NCBI GenBank assembly: GCA_964599875.1
Contig: CAZRHE010000010.1
Span: 1 to 64,000 of the forward strand
Direction of reading: 5' to 3'
Length of the DNA stretch: 64,000 nucleotides
Source of the DNA: RGIG4097 sp964599875
GTDB taxonomy: Bacteria > Bacillota > Clostridia > Christensenellales > CAG-917
Below, one piece after another: positions 18,335 to 27,285 of the stretch. The stretch's first letter is position 1; each line of letters begins with the position of its first letter. The notes under the pieces were generated by a model. The model did not search any database. It was not told the DNA's origin and saw nothing but the letters and a program-made list of their open reading frames with translations. The position numbers and the translations under genes are program-made.

Positions 18335-19118
18335 AAATGCCTCCGATGATATTATTCAGATATTGCACGCTCTCCGAAATTTCGGAAAACGATTCGTAGT
18401 CTTTTGCGTATTGTTCGAGAATGACGGGGCCGCCGTAACCCTCTTTTTTCAGCCTTTCGATGAGTTTGTCGAAGGGGAAAACACCCTTTCCGACCATACA
18501 AATCTTGCCGTCCGCATCGTGGTCGCAAAGATGCACGTTTGCAAGTCTGTCCCCCATTGCGGATATATAATCGTTCCAGTCGCAACCGCTCTGCCACGCC
18601 TGCTTGACGTCGAGAGTTGTGTACACGTCTGGAGCGTATTTTTTCATCTCGTCGAAAAACGACGGAGTGTTGAACGCACACCAATGCACGTTTTCAAAGC
18701 AAAGTTTTATGCCGTGCGCAAGAGCCATCTTTGCAAGTTCGTTTATTCTTGCGCCGTATTTTTTCGGGTCGTAGTACGCCGTCTTTTTGACTCTCGTCGA
18801 GCCGTGAAAAGTATAGCACTTCGCGCCGAGTTTTTCTCCCGCTTGAAGCACTTTGTCGAAAAATATTTCCGCGTCCGCCACCGTCCTCGGCGCGGCATTG
18901 AACAACTGCGGTTCAAACGAGGTGCTGAGCGAATGGACGGAATACACCTCTACGTCCCCCTTTCTCTCCAAAAGCAAGTCCGAAAAAGAGGGGTCGAGTT
19001 CGGAATACGTGGTGAGGAAAACCTCCGCGCATTCCCCTCCGCAACGACTGATGACCGAGAACGTATCCTCGGTCACCAGTTTTGTAAAGTATGTTGCGGT
19101 TGAAATTCCTACTTTCAT
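18324..19118 (-). CDS. Sugar phosphate isomerase/epimerase, AP-endonuclease-2 TIM barrel
   Basis: This 264-aa protein has the xylose-isomerase-like TIM-barrel pattern of the AP endonuclease 2 family. Expected metal ligands are visible in FHGSTR, LCFENVHWC, TTLDVKQAW, ANVHLCDHD and VILEQYAKD. Family members include sugar epimerases, isomerases and endonuclease IV. The lack of extra endonuclease motifs and the position immediately upstream of pgi favour sugar metabolism, but the substrate is not known. It starts right after the HPF stop and overlaps pgi, so it is translationally coupled on both sides. Confidence 0.8.
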   Translation of the reverse strand: MKVGISTATYFTKLVTEDTFSVISRCGGECAEVFLTTYSELDPSFSDLLLERKGDVEVYSVHSLSTSFEPQLFNAAPRTVADAEIFFDKVLQAGEKLGAKCYTFHGSTRVKKTAYYDPKKYGARINELAKMALAHGIKLCFENVHWCAFNTPSFFDEMKKYAPDVYTTLDVKQAWQSGCDWNDYISAMGDRLANVHLCDHDADGKICMVGKGVFPFDKLIERLKKEGYGGPVILEQYAKDYESFSEISESVQYLNNIIGGIYAD

Positions 19119-19496
19119 TTATTCTTCTTCGTCTCCGACGATTTCGTCGGATTCCTTAATCGGTTTCTTTTTGTCTACCGCCTCTCCTTTCTTCGCCCAA
19201 ACGGCTTTCTGCTTGCGGACTTGTCCGAGAAGTCTGGGGATAACCGTGTCGAGGTTGGTGAAGGGTGAATCGGACTCTGCGCTTGCACGATAGGTTATTC
19301 CTCTCGTAGTCACGGTGAGGTCGGTCGTATACGTATCGCCCTCGAGCGTTACGCAATAATCAACTCTGGCGTTTTCGTCGTCTTTGAAGTAATTGTCGAG
19401 TTTTGACGATTTCTTCAAAGTCATCGCTTTCAATCCGTCGCTGACCGTGTAGTTTTTGCCGAAAATCTCGATTCTGAGTTCGCTTTCGTTTTTCAT
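19119..19496 (-). CDS. Ribosome hibernation factor HPF/RaiA-like, short form
   Basis: The product resembles the N-terminal S30AE domain of hibernation-promoting factors, with FGKNYTVSDGLKAMTLKKSSKLDNYF followed by an acidic stretch and VTLEGDTYTTDLTVTTRG. Such proteins bind the 30S decoding centre in slow growth. I chose the ATG at 19496 (125 aa) because GGAGGT lies just upstream, and the longer in-frame start at 19556 would lie above the promoter. Most Firmicutes carry a long HPF of about 180-190 aa with a C-terminal dimerisation domain. Here the C-terminus is only a short lysine and glutamate tail (DEIVGDEEE). It has its own promoter and leads the isomerase-pgi-ruv string. Confidence 0.75.
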   Translation of the reverse strand: MKNESELRIEIFGKNYTVSDGLKAMTLKKSSKLDNYFKDDENARVDYCVTLEGDTYTTDLTVTTRGITYRASAESDSPFTNLDTVIPRLLGQVRKQKAVWAKKGEAVDKKKPIKESDEIVGDEEE

Positions 19497-19527
19497 TGCT
19501 TGTACCTCCGTACTTTTACTTGAGTAC

Positions 19528-19556
19528 ATTATAGCAAATTTTACGACGCGATTCAA
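19528..19556 (-). promoter_or_regulatory. Sigma-A promoter of the hpf-like gene
   Basis: The minus strand carries TTGAAT (19551-19556), a 17-base spacer and TATAAT (19528-19533), in the 78-base gap after clpC. It probably drives hpf, the isomerase, pgi and the genes beyond. Confidence 0.75.
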
Positions 19557-19574
19557 TAGCGGATTTAATTTTTA

Positions 19575-21947
19575 TTATTTATTTTGTCGCGTGCGAAAAG
19601 TGATATCGAATCCGTCGCAATCGACGTAAACGTCGTCCCCCTCCGAAAGTCGTCCGTCGAGCATCATTTCGCTCAACTTGTCTTCGACCGATTTTCGTAT
19701 CGCGCGGCGGATAGGTCTTGCGCCGTATTCTTCGCTGTAATTCTTTTCCGCAATGAAGTTTTGCGCCTGTACGGATACGTGCAACGTCACGTTTATTTCG
19801 TTTAGTCGTTTTGCAAGCGCGCGGAGCATCGCACCGCAAATTTCGACGATATCCGCCCTTGACAACGGATGAAAATCTATGATTTCGTCAATGCGGTTGA
19901 TGAGTTCGGGTTTCATCGCGTTTTTGAGCGCTTTCATTTGTTTTTCTTTCGCGTCGTCCTCGCGGTTTGCGGAATTGAATCCGAGGGAGCGACTGCTCTC
20001 CCCTCTTTCGTCCGCGCCCAAATTCGAGGTCATAATCACGACGGTGTTTTTGAAATTCACCGTGCGTCCCTGACCGTCCGTCAGTCTGCCGTCGTCGAGG
20101 ATTTGCAAAAGAATATTGTATACGTCGGGATGCGCCTTTTCGATTTCGTCGAACAGCACGACGGAATAAGGCTTTCTTCTCACCTTTTCGGTCAGTTGAC
20201 CGCCGTCCTCGTAGCCGACTAGTCCCGGTGCGGAGCCTATGAGTCTGCTGACGTTTTGCTTGTCCATATATTCGGACATATCCACTCTTATCAGCATGTT
20301 TTCATCCCCGAACAAAGCCTCTGCAAGCGCTTTGCATAGTTCGGTTTTGCCGACTCCCGTAGGTCCTATGAACATAAACGAGCCGACCGGGCGTTTGGGG
20401 TCTTTAAGTCCCACCCTCGCGCGCCTTATCGCTCCCGCGACCGCGGCGACTGCTTCCTTTTGCCCGATTACTCTACTTGCCAAAACGCTTTCAAGACGAT
20501 TCAGTTTTTCGCTCTCTTCTTCGTTAAGTTTGGTCACGGGGATTCCCGTCCAATCGGACACTATCGCCGCAATATCGTTTTCGCCGATAGAGGTTTTTCC
20601 CGCCATTTTCGCGCGGCTGGACGCCTCGTCCACGAGGTCTATCGCCTTGTCGGGGAAAAATCTGTCCGTCACGTATCTGTCCGCAAGAATGGCGGATGCG
20701 GATATCGCCTCGTCCGTTATCTCGACTTTATGGTGAAGTTGATACTTTTCGCGCAGTCCGCGCAAAATCTCTATGGTATCCGACACCGAGGGTTGCTCCA
20801 CGGTTACGGGTTGGAATCTTCTTTCAAGCGCAGGGTCTTTCTCGAAATACTTGCGATATTCCGCTATCGTGGTCGCACCGACCGTTTGCAACTCTCCGCG
20901 CGCAAGCATGGGTTTGAGTATATTCGCGACGTCCAGTCCGCCCTCCGCCGAGCCCGCTTTCAAAATCGTATGGATTTCGTCTATGAACAAAATCACGTTT
21001 CCGCTATCTCTAATCGCTTTCAACGCGTTTTTCATTCTCTCTTCGAAATCCCCTCTGTATCTCGTGCCCGCCACCATAGAGGTCACGTCGAGAGAAAATA
21101 CGATTTTATCTTTCAAAATATCGGGGACGTTGCCCGCTACTATCGCCTCCGCAAGTCCGTCTATGACCGCGGATTTGCCCACGCCCGGCTCTCCGATGAG
21201 GACGGGATTGTTTTTCGTGCGACGGCAAAGTATGCCGATAACTCTTTCGATTTCCTTTTCTCTGCCGACGACGGGGTCCAACTTACCCTTTCTCGCCTTA
21301 TCCGTAAGGTCGGTGCCAAAGTCGGACAAATTGATTTCGGTTTCTTTATTCTTTCTTCCGCCCTCGTCGCAAGCGACTCTGTTTCTCGAATTGTAATCGT
21401 CGTCTACTATTTTCGAACGACGACGAAGGTCTTCTTGACCGGACGCACCATAGGTGAATCGGATAAATTCGTCCACGATTTCGTCCTTGTTGAAATCGGG
21501 CTCGCCGTTTCTGGATTCGCCGAATTCGCCGAAAACTTCGTGACCGCCTTGCAAAACGTAGCAAAGGTCGGCAACCGCTCCGTTCAAATCCACTTTCGAA
21601 TCTACTATTTTCGCGGCTACTCCGCTCTTGTCTGCGAGCACCGCCAAAAGCAAATGTTCGGGCAAAATTTCGTCGTGATAGAATTGCCACGCGATTTCGC
21701 TCGAATAATCAAGCGCCTTTCTGGCGCGTGCGGAATATTCCACCGTCGAGCGCACGGGCTGGGAGGTGAACGCACCCAAAACGTATTCGGGAGTCACTCC
21801 GTATTCGCGCAAAAGCATACTTGCATATTCGCTTTCGACCACGGTCAAACCGTAAAGCAAATGCTCGGTGCAAATAAGACCGCCCGTCCTTACCGCAAGA
21901 TGAGATGCCTGCGCCACGACTTCTTTCATTCGTTCAGAAAAAATCAT
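19575..21947 (-). CDS. clpC: ATP-dependent Clp protease ATP-binding subunit ClpC
   Basis: ClpC unfolds substrates for the ClpP protease, and in Firmicutes it works with arginine-phosphorylated targets. The 790-aa protein has N-terminal Clp-N repeats (about 1-150), a first AAA+ module (GEPGVGKSAV, VILFIDEIHTIL) and a middle UVR/M-domain region. The second AAA+ module (GPTGVGKTELCK, VVLFDEIEKAHPDV) is followed by the D2 small domain (EKNYSEEYGARPIRRAI). Its start overlaps the mcsB stop by four bases, so the kinase and unfoldase are coupled. The ctsR and mcsA genes that normally lead this operon are absent here. Confidence 0.94.
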   Translation of the reverse strand: MIFSERMKEVVAQASHLAVRTGGLICTEHLLYGLTVVESEYASMLLREYGVTPEYVLGAFTSQPVRSTVEYSARARKALDYSSEIAWQFYHDEILPEHLLLAVLADKSGVAAKIVDSKVDLNGAVADLCYVLQGGHEVFGEFGESRNGEPDFNKDEIVDEFIRFTYGASGQEDLRRRSKIVDDDYNSRNRVACDEGGRKNKETEINLSDFGTDLTDKARKGKLDPVVGREKEIERVIGILCRRTKNNPVLIGEPGVGKSAVIDGLAEAIVAGNVPDILKDKIVFSLDVTSMVAGTRYRGDFEERMKNALKAIRDSGNVILFIDEIHTILKAGSAEGGLDVANILKPMLARGELQTVGATTIAEYRKYFEKDPALERRFQPVTVEQPSVSDTIEILRGLREKYQLHHKVEITDEAISASAILADRYVTDRFFPDKAIDLVDEASSRAKMAGKTSIGENDIAAIVSDWTGIPVTKLNEEESEKLNRLESVLASRVIGQKEAVAAVAGAIRRARVGLKDPKRPVGSFMFIGPTGVGKTELCKALAEALFGDENMLIRVDMSEYMDKQNVSRLIGSAPGLVGYEDGGQLTEKVRRKPYSVVLFDEIEKAHPDVYNILLQILDDGRLTDGQGRTVNFKNTVVIMTSNLGADERGESSRSLGFNSANREDDAKEKQMKALKNAMKPELINRIDEIIDFHPLSRADIVEICGAMLRALAKRLNEINVTLHVSVQAQNFIAEKNYSEEYGARPIRRAIRKSVEDKLSEMMLDGRLSEGDDVYVDCDGFDITFRTRQNK

Positions 21948-22942
21948 CGGACCTCCGAGAGAATGTCCCGCACGAGTTTCGCCCGCGTAACGTCGCGGAC
22001 CTCGGGAGAACGTTCTCCGATTTTGATTGTAAGCGACGCCGCGGATAAACGGGTCGCAAGCGCGTCTAACGCTATCGTATTTATTTCAGGGAGGAAACCG
22101 CATATCACGCCGAGTTTTACGTCCGCGATAAGCCTTTGCATCTCGTCGGACGACAGCGAATACGCATTTTTGAGTATCCCGTAACTGCGGGAAACTTTGT
22201 CCCTAATTTCTCCCCCTCTCGTTTTGAGCAACCTTTCAAGCGCGACGCTTTCCGCAATGCAAATCGCCTCGGTCGCTCTCGACACGTCGTTTAAGATATT
22301 GTCTTCGGACATGCTTTTCAGGGTATTGCTGAGTTGAAAGGTATCCCCTATCGCACTGCTGCCCTCTCCGTACAGTCCTCTAATCGTCAAGCCGTACTTC
22401 TCGGTAAAAACTCTCACGGTGTCCGCTATCGCGCCTACCAGTCGCAAGGCGGGCAAAAACACCATGGTGGACGCCCTCATTCCCGTGCCTAAATTCGTAG
22501 GACATGCGGTGACGAATCCGTAATCGCGGTCGTACGCTATGGGGAGATTGGTGACGATTAGGTCGTCGAAATGCAAAAGTCTGTCGTATGCCCTTTCGAG
22601 ATTGAATCCTCTTTCGACGCACTGCTCGCGAATATGGTCTTCCTCGTTTATCATAAAGGACAATTCTTCTGTTTTTTCGACAATTCCCGCGCTTTCCGCC
22701 CTGTTTCTTACAAGAGCGGGAGAGATGAGATGCCTTTCGACGAGGGCTTTCACCTGCATATCGTCGAGGTCCCTCACCTTGAAATAGTCGTAATCGAAGC
22801 GTCCCCTCAAAATGCGCTCGACGATATCGGGCAACACCCGCCTTTTTTCAAAGTCCGCGGGACTGCCCGGATACGCTATGCCTTGTACGTTTCTTGCAAA
22901 ACGCACTCTCGAAGATACGACGTTGAATTGCGTGTTGCTCAT
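21944..22942 (-). CDS. mcsB: Protein-arginine kinase McsB
   Basis: McsB phosphorylates arginine residues on proteins, marking them for ClpC-ClpP. The 332-aa protein belongs to the ATP:guanido phosphotransferase fold. Visible elements are VVSSRVRFARNVQGIAYP, a glutamate and arginine-rich catalytic loop (INEEDHIREQCVERGFNLE), FVTACPTNLGTGMRAST and RGLYGEGSSAIGD. It sits between galU (start one base after the galU stop) and clpC (four-base overlap). The usual activator McsA and repressor CtsR are not adjacent, so activation and heat-shock control must be supplied from elsewhere or work differently. Confidence 0.92.
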   Translation of the reverse strand: MSNTQFNVVSSRVRFARNVQGIAYPGSPADFEKRRVLPDIVERILRGRFDYDYFKVRDLDDMQVKALVERHLISPALVRNRAESAGIVEKTEELSFMINEEDHIREQCVERGFNLERAYDRLLHFDDLIVTNLPIAYDRDYGFVTACPTNLGTGMRASTMVFLPALRLVGAIADTVRVFTEKYGLTIRGLYGEGSSAIGDTFQLSNTLKSMSEDNILNDVSRATEAICIAESVALERLLKTRGGEIRDKVSRSYGILKNAYSLSSDEMQRLIADVKLGVICGFLPEINTIALDALATRLSAASLTIKIGERSPEVRDVTRAKLVRDILSEVR

Positions 22943-23803
22943 TTATCTTTTGCTATTCAAAAATTCCGCAAAGGATTTTCCGAGTTTTTCGTCGCGGAGC
23001 GCATATTCGACGACCGCTTCGAGATAACCTTCCTTGTTGCCGACGTCGTAACGCCGCCCGTCGAAAAGACAAGCGACCGCTCCGCCGTTTTCGGCGACTA
23101 TTCCTATTGCGTCGGTGAGGTAAATCTCACCGTCTTTGGATTTTTTCGTTTGTTCTATTGCGTCGAATACGTCGGAAGTGAGGATAAATCTTCCGAGAGA
23201 TACGAGGTCGCTCGGCAATTCTCCCGTCGGTTTTTCGACTATGCCTTCGATATTCGTTATTCTGCCCTCTTCGCCGACTATCTTCATCACGCCGCAACGG
23301 CGCGCCACTTCTTCGGAAGTTTTTTGCACGCCCACGACCGTCTTTCCCGTTTCCGAAAAAGCGTCCGCAAGTTGTTTGGTGACGGGCTCGCCCGCCCCCG
23401 TATAGATGACGTCGTCCCCGAAAAGCACCGCGATAGGTTCGCCGTTTGCAAATTCTTTTGCAAGATATACGGCGTTTCCGCTGCCTTTCATTTCGGGTTG
23501 CACGACGAATGATATATTCGCGCCGATTTTTTCGTTTGCAAGAGCGTACGAATCATCCCGTCCTCTTTCGAGAAGATGAGCGTTGAGTTTTTCGTTCGGT
23601 TCAAAATACTTGCGAATACATTCCTTTTCTTCTGAAATCACGACGAGGATATCCGTAATCCCCGACTTCACCGCCTCTTCGACGATATAGAAAATCGCAG
23701 GTCTGTCCGAAATGGGCAACAACTCTTTCGGGACCGCTTTCGTGAGAGGTAGAAACCTCGTGCCGAATCCGCCGCACGGGACGACTGCTTTTCTGACTTG
23801 CAT
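22943..23803 (-). CDS. galU: UTP-glucose-1-phosphate uridylyltransferase
   Basis: GalU makes UDP-glucose for polysaccharide and glycolipid synthesis. The 286-aa protein has the nucleotide-binding signature VPCGGFGTRFLPLTKAVPKE at the N-terminus. It also shows FVVQPEMKGSGNAVYLAKEF, the metal-binding region LFGDDVIYTG and EGIVEKPTGELPSDLVSLGR. It lies 43 bases downstream of galE in the same direction, so UDP-glucose formation and epimerisation to UDP-galactose are encoded together. It is followed immediately by mcsB, an unusual neighbour. Confidence 0.93.
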   Translation of the reverse strand: MQVRKAVVPCGGFGTRFLPLTKAVPKELLPISDRPAIFYIVEEAVKSGITDILVVISEEKECIRKYFEPNEKLNAHLLERGRDDSYALANEKIGANISFVVQPEMKGSGNAVYLAKEFANGEPIAVLFGDDVIYTGAGEPVTKQLADAFSETGKTVVGVQKTSEEVARRCGVMKIVGEEGRITNIEGIVEKPTGELPSDLVSLGRFILTSDVFDAIEQTKKSKDGEIYLTDAIGIVAENGGAVACLFDGRRYDVGNKEGYLEAVVEYALRDEKLGKSFAEFLNSKR

Positions 23804-23846
23804 AAAATCCTCCGATTTCGATATTGACCGACGAAACTTTCGCGGA

Positions 23847-24830
23847 CTATTTATTATATCCGTCGGGGTGAGAAGAGTGCCACTTCCACGCGGACGCGAC
23901 TATGCTTTCGAGGGTGTCGAAACGCGGTTTCCAACCGAGTTCGCGTTTGATTTTGTCGCTGGATGCGACGAGGCTTGCAGGATCGCCGGGACGACGCGCG
24001 GTGATTTCGCGCTTAATCTCTATCCCCGTAACCTTTTCGACTGTGTCGATGACTTCTTTCACCGAAAATCCGTTTCCGTTGCCGAGGTTGTAATGGGTGG
24101 ATTTTCCGCCGTTTTTGAGATATTCGAGCGCTTTGATATGTGCGTCCGCAAGGTCGGTTATGTGGATATAATCTCTGATACAGGTACCGTCGTGAGTGGG
24201 ATAATCGTCGCCGAAAATGCCGATATGGTCGCGTTTGCCGTTGGCAACTTGCAAAATAATCGGGATGAGGTGGCTTTCGGGATTGTGTGCCTCTCCGATT
24301 TCACCGCTTTCGTGAGCGCCCGCCGCGTTAAAGTAGCGAAGAGCAACGTATTTCATGCCGTACGCCTTGTCGTAATCTTGCATAAATTGCTCCATCATCA
24401 ACTTGGTCTGACCGTAAACGCTGGTGGGATTTTGAGGGCTTTCCTCGGTGATGATTCCGTCCCCTTGGTCGCCGTAAGTCGCCGCGGAAGACGAGAAAAC
24501 GAGATATTTGACGTTTTCCGCTATCATCGCGTCGAGCAGGGACAAAGTGCCCGCAACGTTATTGTGATAATATTTCGCGGGGTTGGTCATACTCTCTCCG
24601 ACGAGGGAATAAGCCGCGAAGTGTATGACGGAATCCACGCCGTAATCACGGAAAGTTTTTCTCAAAAGTTCGACGTCGAAAAGGTCGCCTTTTACAAAGG
24701 GCGTATCCCCTATCGATTCGATATGTCCCGTGGAAAGATTGTCGTAAACGACTACGTCAAGACCTCTTTCGCGAAGTTCTCTGACGGTGTGAGAGCCGAT
24801 ATAACCCGCTCCGCCTGTGACTAAAATCAT
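23847..24830 (-). CDS. galE: UDP-glucose 4-epimerase
   Basis: GalE interconverts UDP-glucose and UDP-galactose. The 327-aa short-chain-dehydrogenase-fold protein has the NAD motif TGGAGYIGSHTVREL and the catalytic YxxxK in SVYGQTKLMMEQF. It also contains VFSSSAATYGD, the substrate-loop residues RYFNAAGAH, and CIRDYIHITDLADAH. Its own promoter is back-to-back with that of dinB. A GAGGC ribosome site precedes the ATG. It leads galE-galU-mcsB-clpC. Confidence 0.95.
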   Translation of the reverse strand: MILVTGGAGYIGSHTVRELRERGLDVVVYDNLSTGHIESIGDTPFVKGDLFDVELLRKTFRDYGVDSVIHFAAYSLVGESMTNPAKYYHNNVAGTLSLLDAMIAENVKYLVFSSSAATYGDQGDGIITEESPQNPTSVYGQTKLMMEQFMQDYDKAYGMKYVALRYFNAAGAHESGEIGEAHNPESHLIPIILQVANGKRDHIGIFGDDYPTHDGTCIRDYIHITDLADAHIKALEYLKNGGKSTHYNLGNGNGFSVKEVIDTVEKVTGIEIKREITARRPGDPASLVASSDKIKRELGWKPRFDTLESIVASAWKWHSSHPDGYNK

Positions 24831-24861
24831 AATTAAGCCTCACTAATAATTTTATTTATGT

Positions 24862-24890
24862 ATTATAGCGCAAAATCGCTTGTATTGCAA
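24862..24890 (-). promoter_or_regulatory. Promoter of the galE operon
   Basis: The minus strand has TTGCAA (24885-24890), a 17-base spacer and TATAAT (24862-24867). The -35 box abuts and shares one base with the -35 box of the divergent dinB promoter. Confidence 0.7.
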
Positions 24891-24908
24891 TAGTTTGCGC
24901 GGTATAAT
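24880..24908 (+). promoter_or_regulatory. Promoter of dinB
   Basis: TTGTAT (24880-24885), a 17-base spacer and TATAAT (24903-24908) place the expected transcription start only about six bases before the dinB ATG. The leader would be almost absent. Confidence 0.65.
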
Positions 24909-24920
24909 GTAGACGATTTT

Positions 24921-26144
24921 ATGGAAAAGACGATATTGCATTGCGATATGAACAATTTCTACGCGTCCGTAGAGCAAAAGTCGCACCCCGAGTACGACGG
25001 TTTTCCCATTGCGGTTTGCGGAAATCCCGAAAACAGACACGGCATAGTTCTTGCAAAGAACTATCTTGCAAAAGAAGCGGGCGTTCAAACGGGCGAAGCA
25101 ATTTGGATTTCAAGGAAAAAATGCCCTAATATCGTTTTTCTTCCTCCCCACTTTGAAGAATACGTCAAAATCTCGGCGCAGGTTAAAGAAATCTACACCC
25201 GCTACACCGACAAAGTGGAAAGTTTCGGGCTTGACGAATGTTGGCTCGACGTCACCGGGTCATTGCGATTTTTCGGCAAAACCGGAAAGGAACTTGCGGA
25301 CGATATCCGCGAAACCGTCAAGCGCGAAATCGGGCTTACCATATCCGTCGGAGTGTCCTTCACAAAAGTGCTTGCAAAACTCGGTTCAGACCTCAAAAAA
25401 CCCGACGCAACCACTGTTCTAACCAAGGATAATTACATGAACGTCATCGGAGATATGTCCCCGGGCGAGATGATTATGATAGGCAAAAAGACGGCGGAAA
25501 AACTCAAAAGACTGAACATAAACACCATACGCGAACTTGCCGCGGCGGATAGAAAAATGCTCCGCTCTCACTTCGGCGTCATAGGGGACAATATGGTGGA
25601 TTACGCATCGGGAATCGAAAAGAACGAAGTCAAAAATTATTACGACGTTCGCATCCCCAAAAGCATATCAAACGGAACCACCACGCCTAAAGATATCGTG
25701 AATCTAACCGATGCAAAAATAGTTATCTACGCTCTATCCGAACTCGTTGCGGTCAGGATGAGGAAGTATAATTTGTCCGCGTCGGGCGTTTCTCTTCATA
25801 TCCGTTACGCCGAAACTCTCAACGGAATTTCGAAACAAAAACAACTCGAATTTCCGACTTCTAACGCATCGGATATCGCGGAAAACGCAATTTCGCTACT
25901 CAAAGAAATGCACTCTTTCCCCACTCCTCTACGCGCAATCACGGTAGGCGCGATAAAACTCGAAGACGACGGAGTGAAACAACTCAATTTGTTTTCGGAC
26001 GACAAGGAAGACAAACTCGAAAAAAGCGTGGACAAAATCAGAAATAAATTCGGATACAATTCTATCGTGCGCGGCGTCGTCCTCGGAAACGAACTCACGG
26101 GAAATTTGCACGAATCGGACGGTTTCAAACCTTTCGACAAATAA
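24921..26144 (+). CDS. dinB: DNA polymerase IV (Y-family)
   Basis: DinB is a translesion polymerase. The 407-aa protein begins with the family motif TILHCDMNNFYASVEQ. The metal ligands are D9 and the pair D105/E106 in FGLDECWLDVTGS, and the fingers/palm block is ISVGVSFTKVLAKLGSDLKKP. Helix-hairpin-helix elements (MIGKKTAEKLKRLNI) and a C-terminal little-finger domain follow. The ATG at 24921 is fixed by the family N-terminus, yet no Shine-Dalgarno sequence precedes it and the -10 box lies only 12 bases upstream. It may be translated from a near-leaderless mRNA. No beta-clamp motif was verified. Confidence 0.93.
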   Translation: MEKTILHCDMNNFYASVEQKSHPEYDGFPIAVCGNPENRHGIVLAKNYLAKEAGVQTGEAIWISRKKCPNIVFLPPHFEEYVKISAQVKEIYTRYTDKVESFGLDECWLDVTGSLRFFGKTGKELADDIRETVKREIGLTISVGVSFTKVLAKLGSDLKKPDATTVLTKDNYMNVIGDMSPGEMIMIGKKTAEKLKRLNINTIRELAAADRKMLRSHFGVIGDNMVDYASGIEKNEVKNYYDVRIPKSISNGTTTPKDIVNLTDAKIVIYALSELVAVRMRKYNLSASGVSLHIRYAETLNGISKQKQLEFPTSNASDIAENAISLLKEMHSFPTPLRAITVGAIKLEDDGVKQLNLFSDDKEDKLEKSVDKIRNKFGYNSIVRGVVLGNELTGNLHESDGFKPFDK

Positions 26145-26201
26145 TTTACACACTCCCACGCACGCACGATAATAAATTTTTTACCATTTTTTGATATTCG
26201 T

Positions 26202-26230
26202 TTTACATACGCGCATATTTTCGTTATAAT
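26202..26230 (+). promoter_or_regulatory. Sigma-A promoter of the SIS gene
   Basis: TTTACA (26202-26207), a 17-base spacer and a perfect TATAAT (26225-26230) lie 26 bases upstream of the ATG at 26257. It may also serve the Na/Pi transporter and following genes. Confidence 0.8.
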
Positions 26231-26256
26231 TTGGTTAGCATACTGTGAGGTGTTCT

Positions 26257-27276
26257 ATGTCGCTAATGATGAAAGAACTCGAAGAAGGGACTTCGGTCGT
26301 TCGTAAAGCGGTTTCCGCTTGCGTTCCCGTCGCCGAACTTATTTCTTCGGAGTGCAAACGCCGTGGCGTAAAACGTATCTTTATCGCAGGCAGAGGGAGT
26401 TCCCTTCACGCCGGCATCGCTTTCAAATTTTTCACCGAAACTTCCACACCCTATTCAGTCGCGTTCGAATATCCCTCCGTCGTCACCGTTTACGATGCGG
26501 ATAGAGATTTGTCAGACGCATTGTATATCACGATTTCGCAATCGGGAGCAGGTCCCGACACGATAGCGTTTGCAAAAAAAGCAAAGGAACAAGGCGCGAT
26601 TACGGTTGCTTGTTGCAACTACGACGACGCTCCCCTTTCAAAGATTTGCGACTATCTGTTGCCGGTTTCTGCAGGTGAAGAAAAAGCGGTCGCTGCGACA
26701 AAAACTCTCACGGGAGAAATCGTCGCGCTCGAAACACTCGCCTACGCACTTGCGGGAAAAGAAATGCCCTCCGACTTTGCGATAGACGGCGTAAAACGCG
26801 CTCTCGAAACGACGATTCCGTCCTTCACGTCCGCACTTCTTGACGCAAAACAAGTCGTGTGCCTGTCCCGTTGCAAAACCGAGGCGGTCGCAAAAGAATG
26901 TGGGCTGAAACTCATGGAAACCTGCTATCTATTCACTTATTCTTCCTCGGTGAACGAATTTCAACACGGCCCGAAAGCACTTGTATCGGACGGACTTCCC
27001 GTGATTTTGTTCGCCCCCGACGGTATAAACAAGGATAATTATATCTCCGTCGCAAAAGACTTGAAACAAAGAGGCGCGTATCTCGTGGCGTTCACGGATA
27101 TTCCCGAAGTCAAAGCGGTGGCGGATATTACGATTGATATGCCTACGGTCGCGGAAGACGAACAAACCGTCGTATATCTCGTAGCAATGCAAAAATTCGT
27201 CGCTCTTCTTTGCGACGCGAAAGGATTAAACCCCGACTCCCCCAGAAACCTTAACAAGGTCACGATAACGAATTAG
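26257..27276 (+). CDS. Double-SIS sugar-phosphate isomerase/deaminase-like protein
   Basis: This 339-aa protein has two SIS domains, like the isomerase half of GlmS without the glutaminase. Key stretches are FIAGRGSSLHAGIAFKF, TISQSGAGPDTIAFAKKAKE, GEEKAVAATKTLTGEIVALE and SSVNEFQHGPKALVSDGLP. Likely substrates are amino-sugar phosphates such as glucosamine-6-phosphate (NagB-II/AgaS-like). I chose the ATG at 26257 over one 12 bases upstream because GAGGTG precedes it at a suitable distance. It lies nine bases before the Na/Pi transporter, so they share a transcript. Exact substrate is unproven. Confidence 0.82.
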   Translation: MSLMMKELEEGTSVVRKAVSACVPVAELISSECKRRGVKRIFIAGRGSSLHAGIAFKFFTETSTPYSVAFEYPSVVTVYDADRDLSDALYITISQSGAGPDTIAFAKKAKEQGAITVACCNYDDAPLSKICDYLLPVSAGEEKAVAATKTLTGEIVALETLAYALAGKEMPSDFAIDGVKRALETTIPSFTSALLDAKQVVCLSRCKTEAVAKECGLKLMETCYLFTYSSSVNEFQHGPKALVSDGLPVILFAPDGINKDNYISVAKDLKQRGAYLVAFTDIPEVKAVADITIDMPTVAEDEQTVVYLVAMQKFVALLCDAKGLNPDSPRNLNKVTITN

Positions 27277-27285
27277 AGGTGCTCG

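Noticed and set aside
24830..24921. LexA/SOS box in front of dinB
   Set aside because: No GAAC-N4-GTTC or similar palindrome is visible between galE and dinB.
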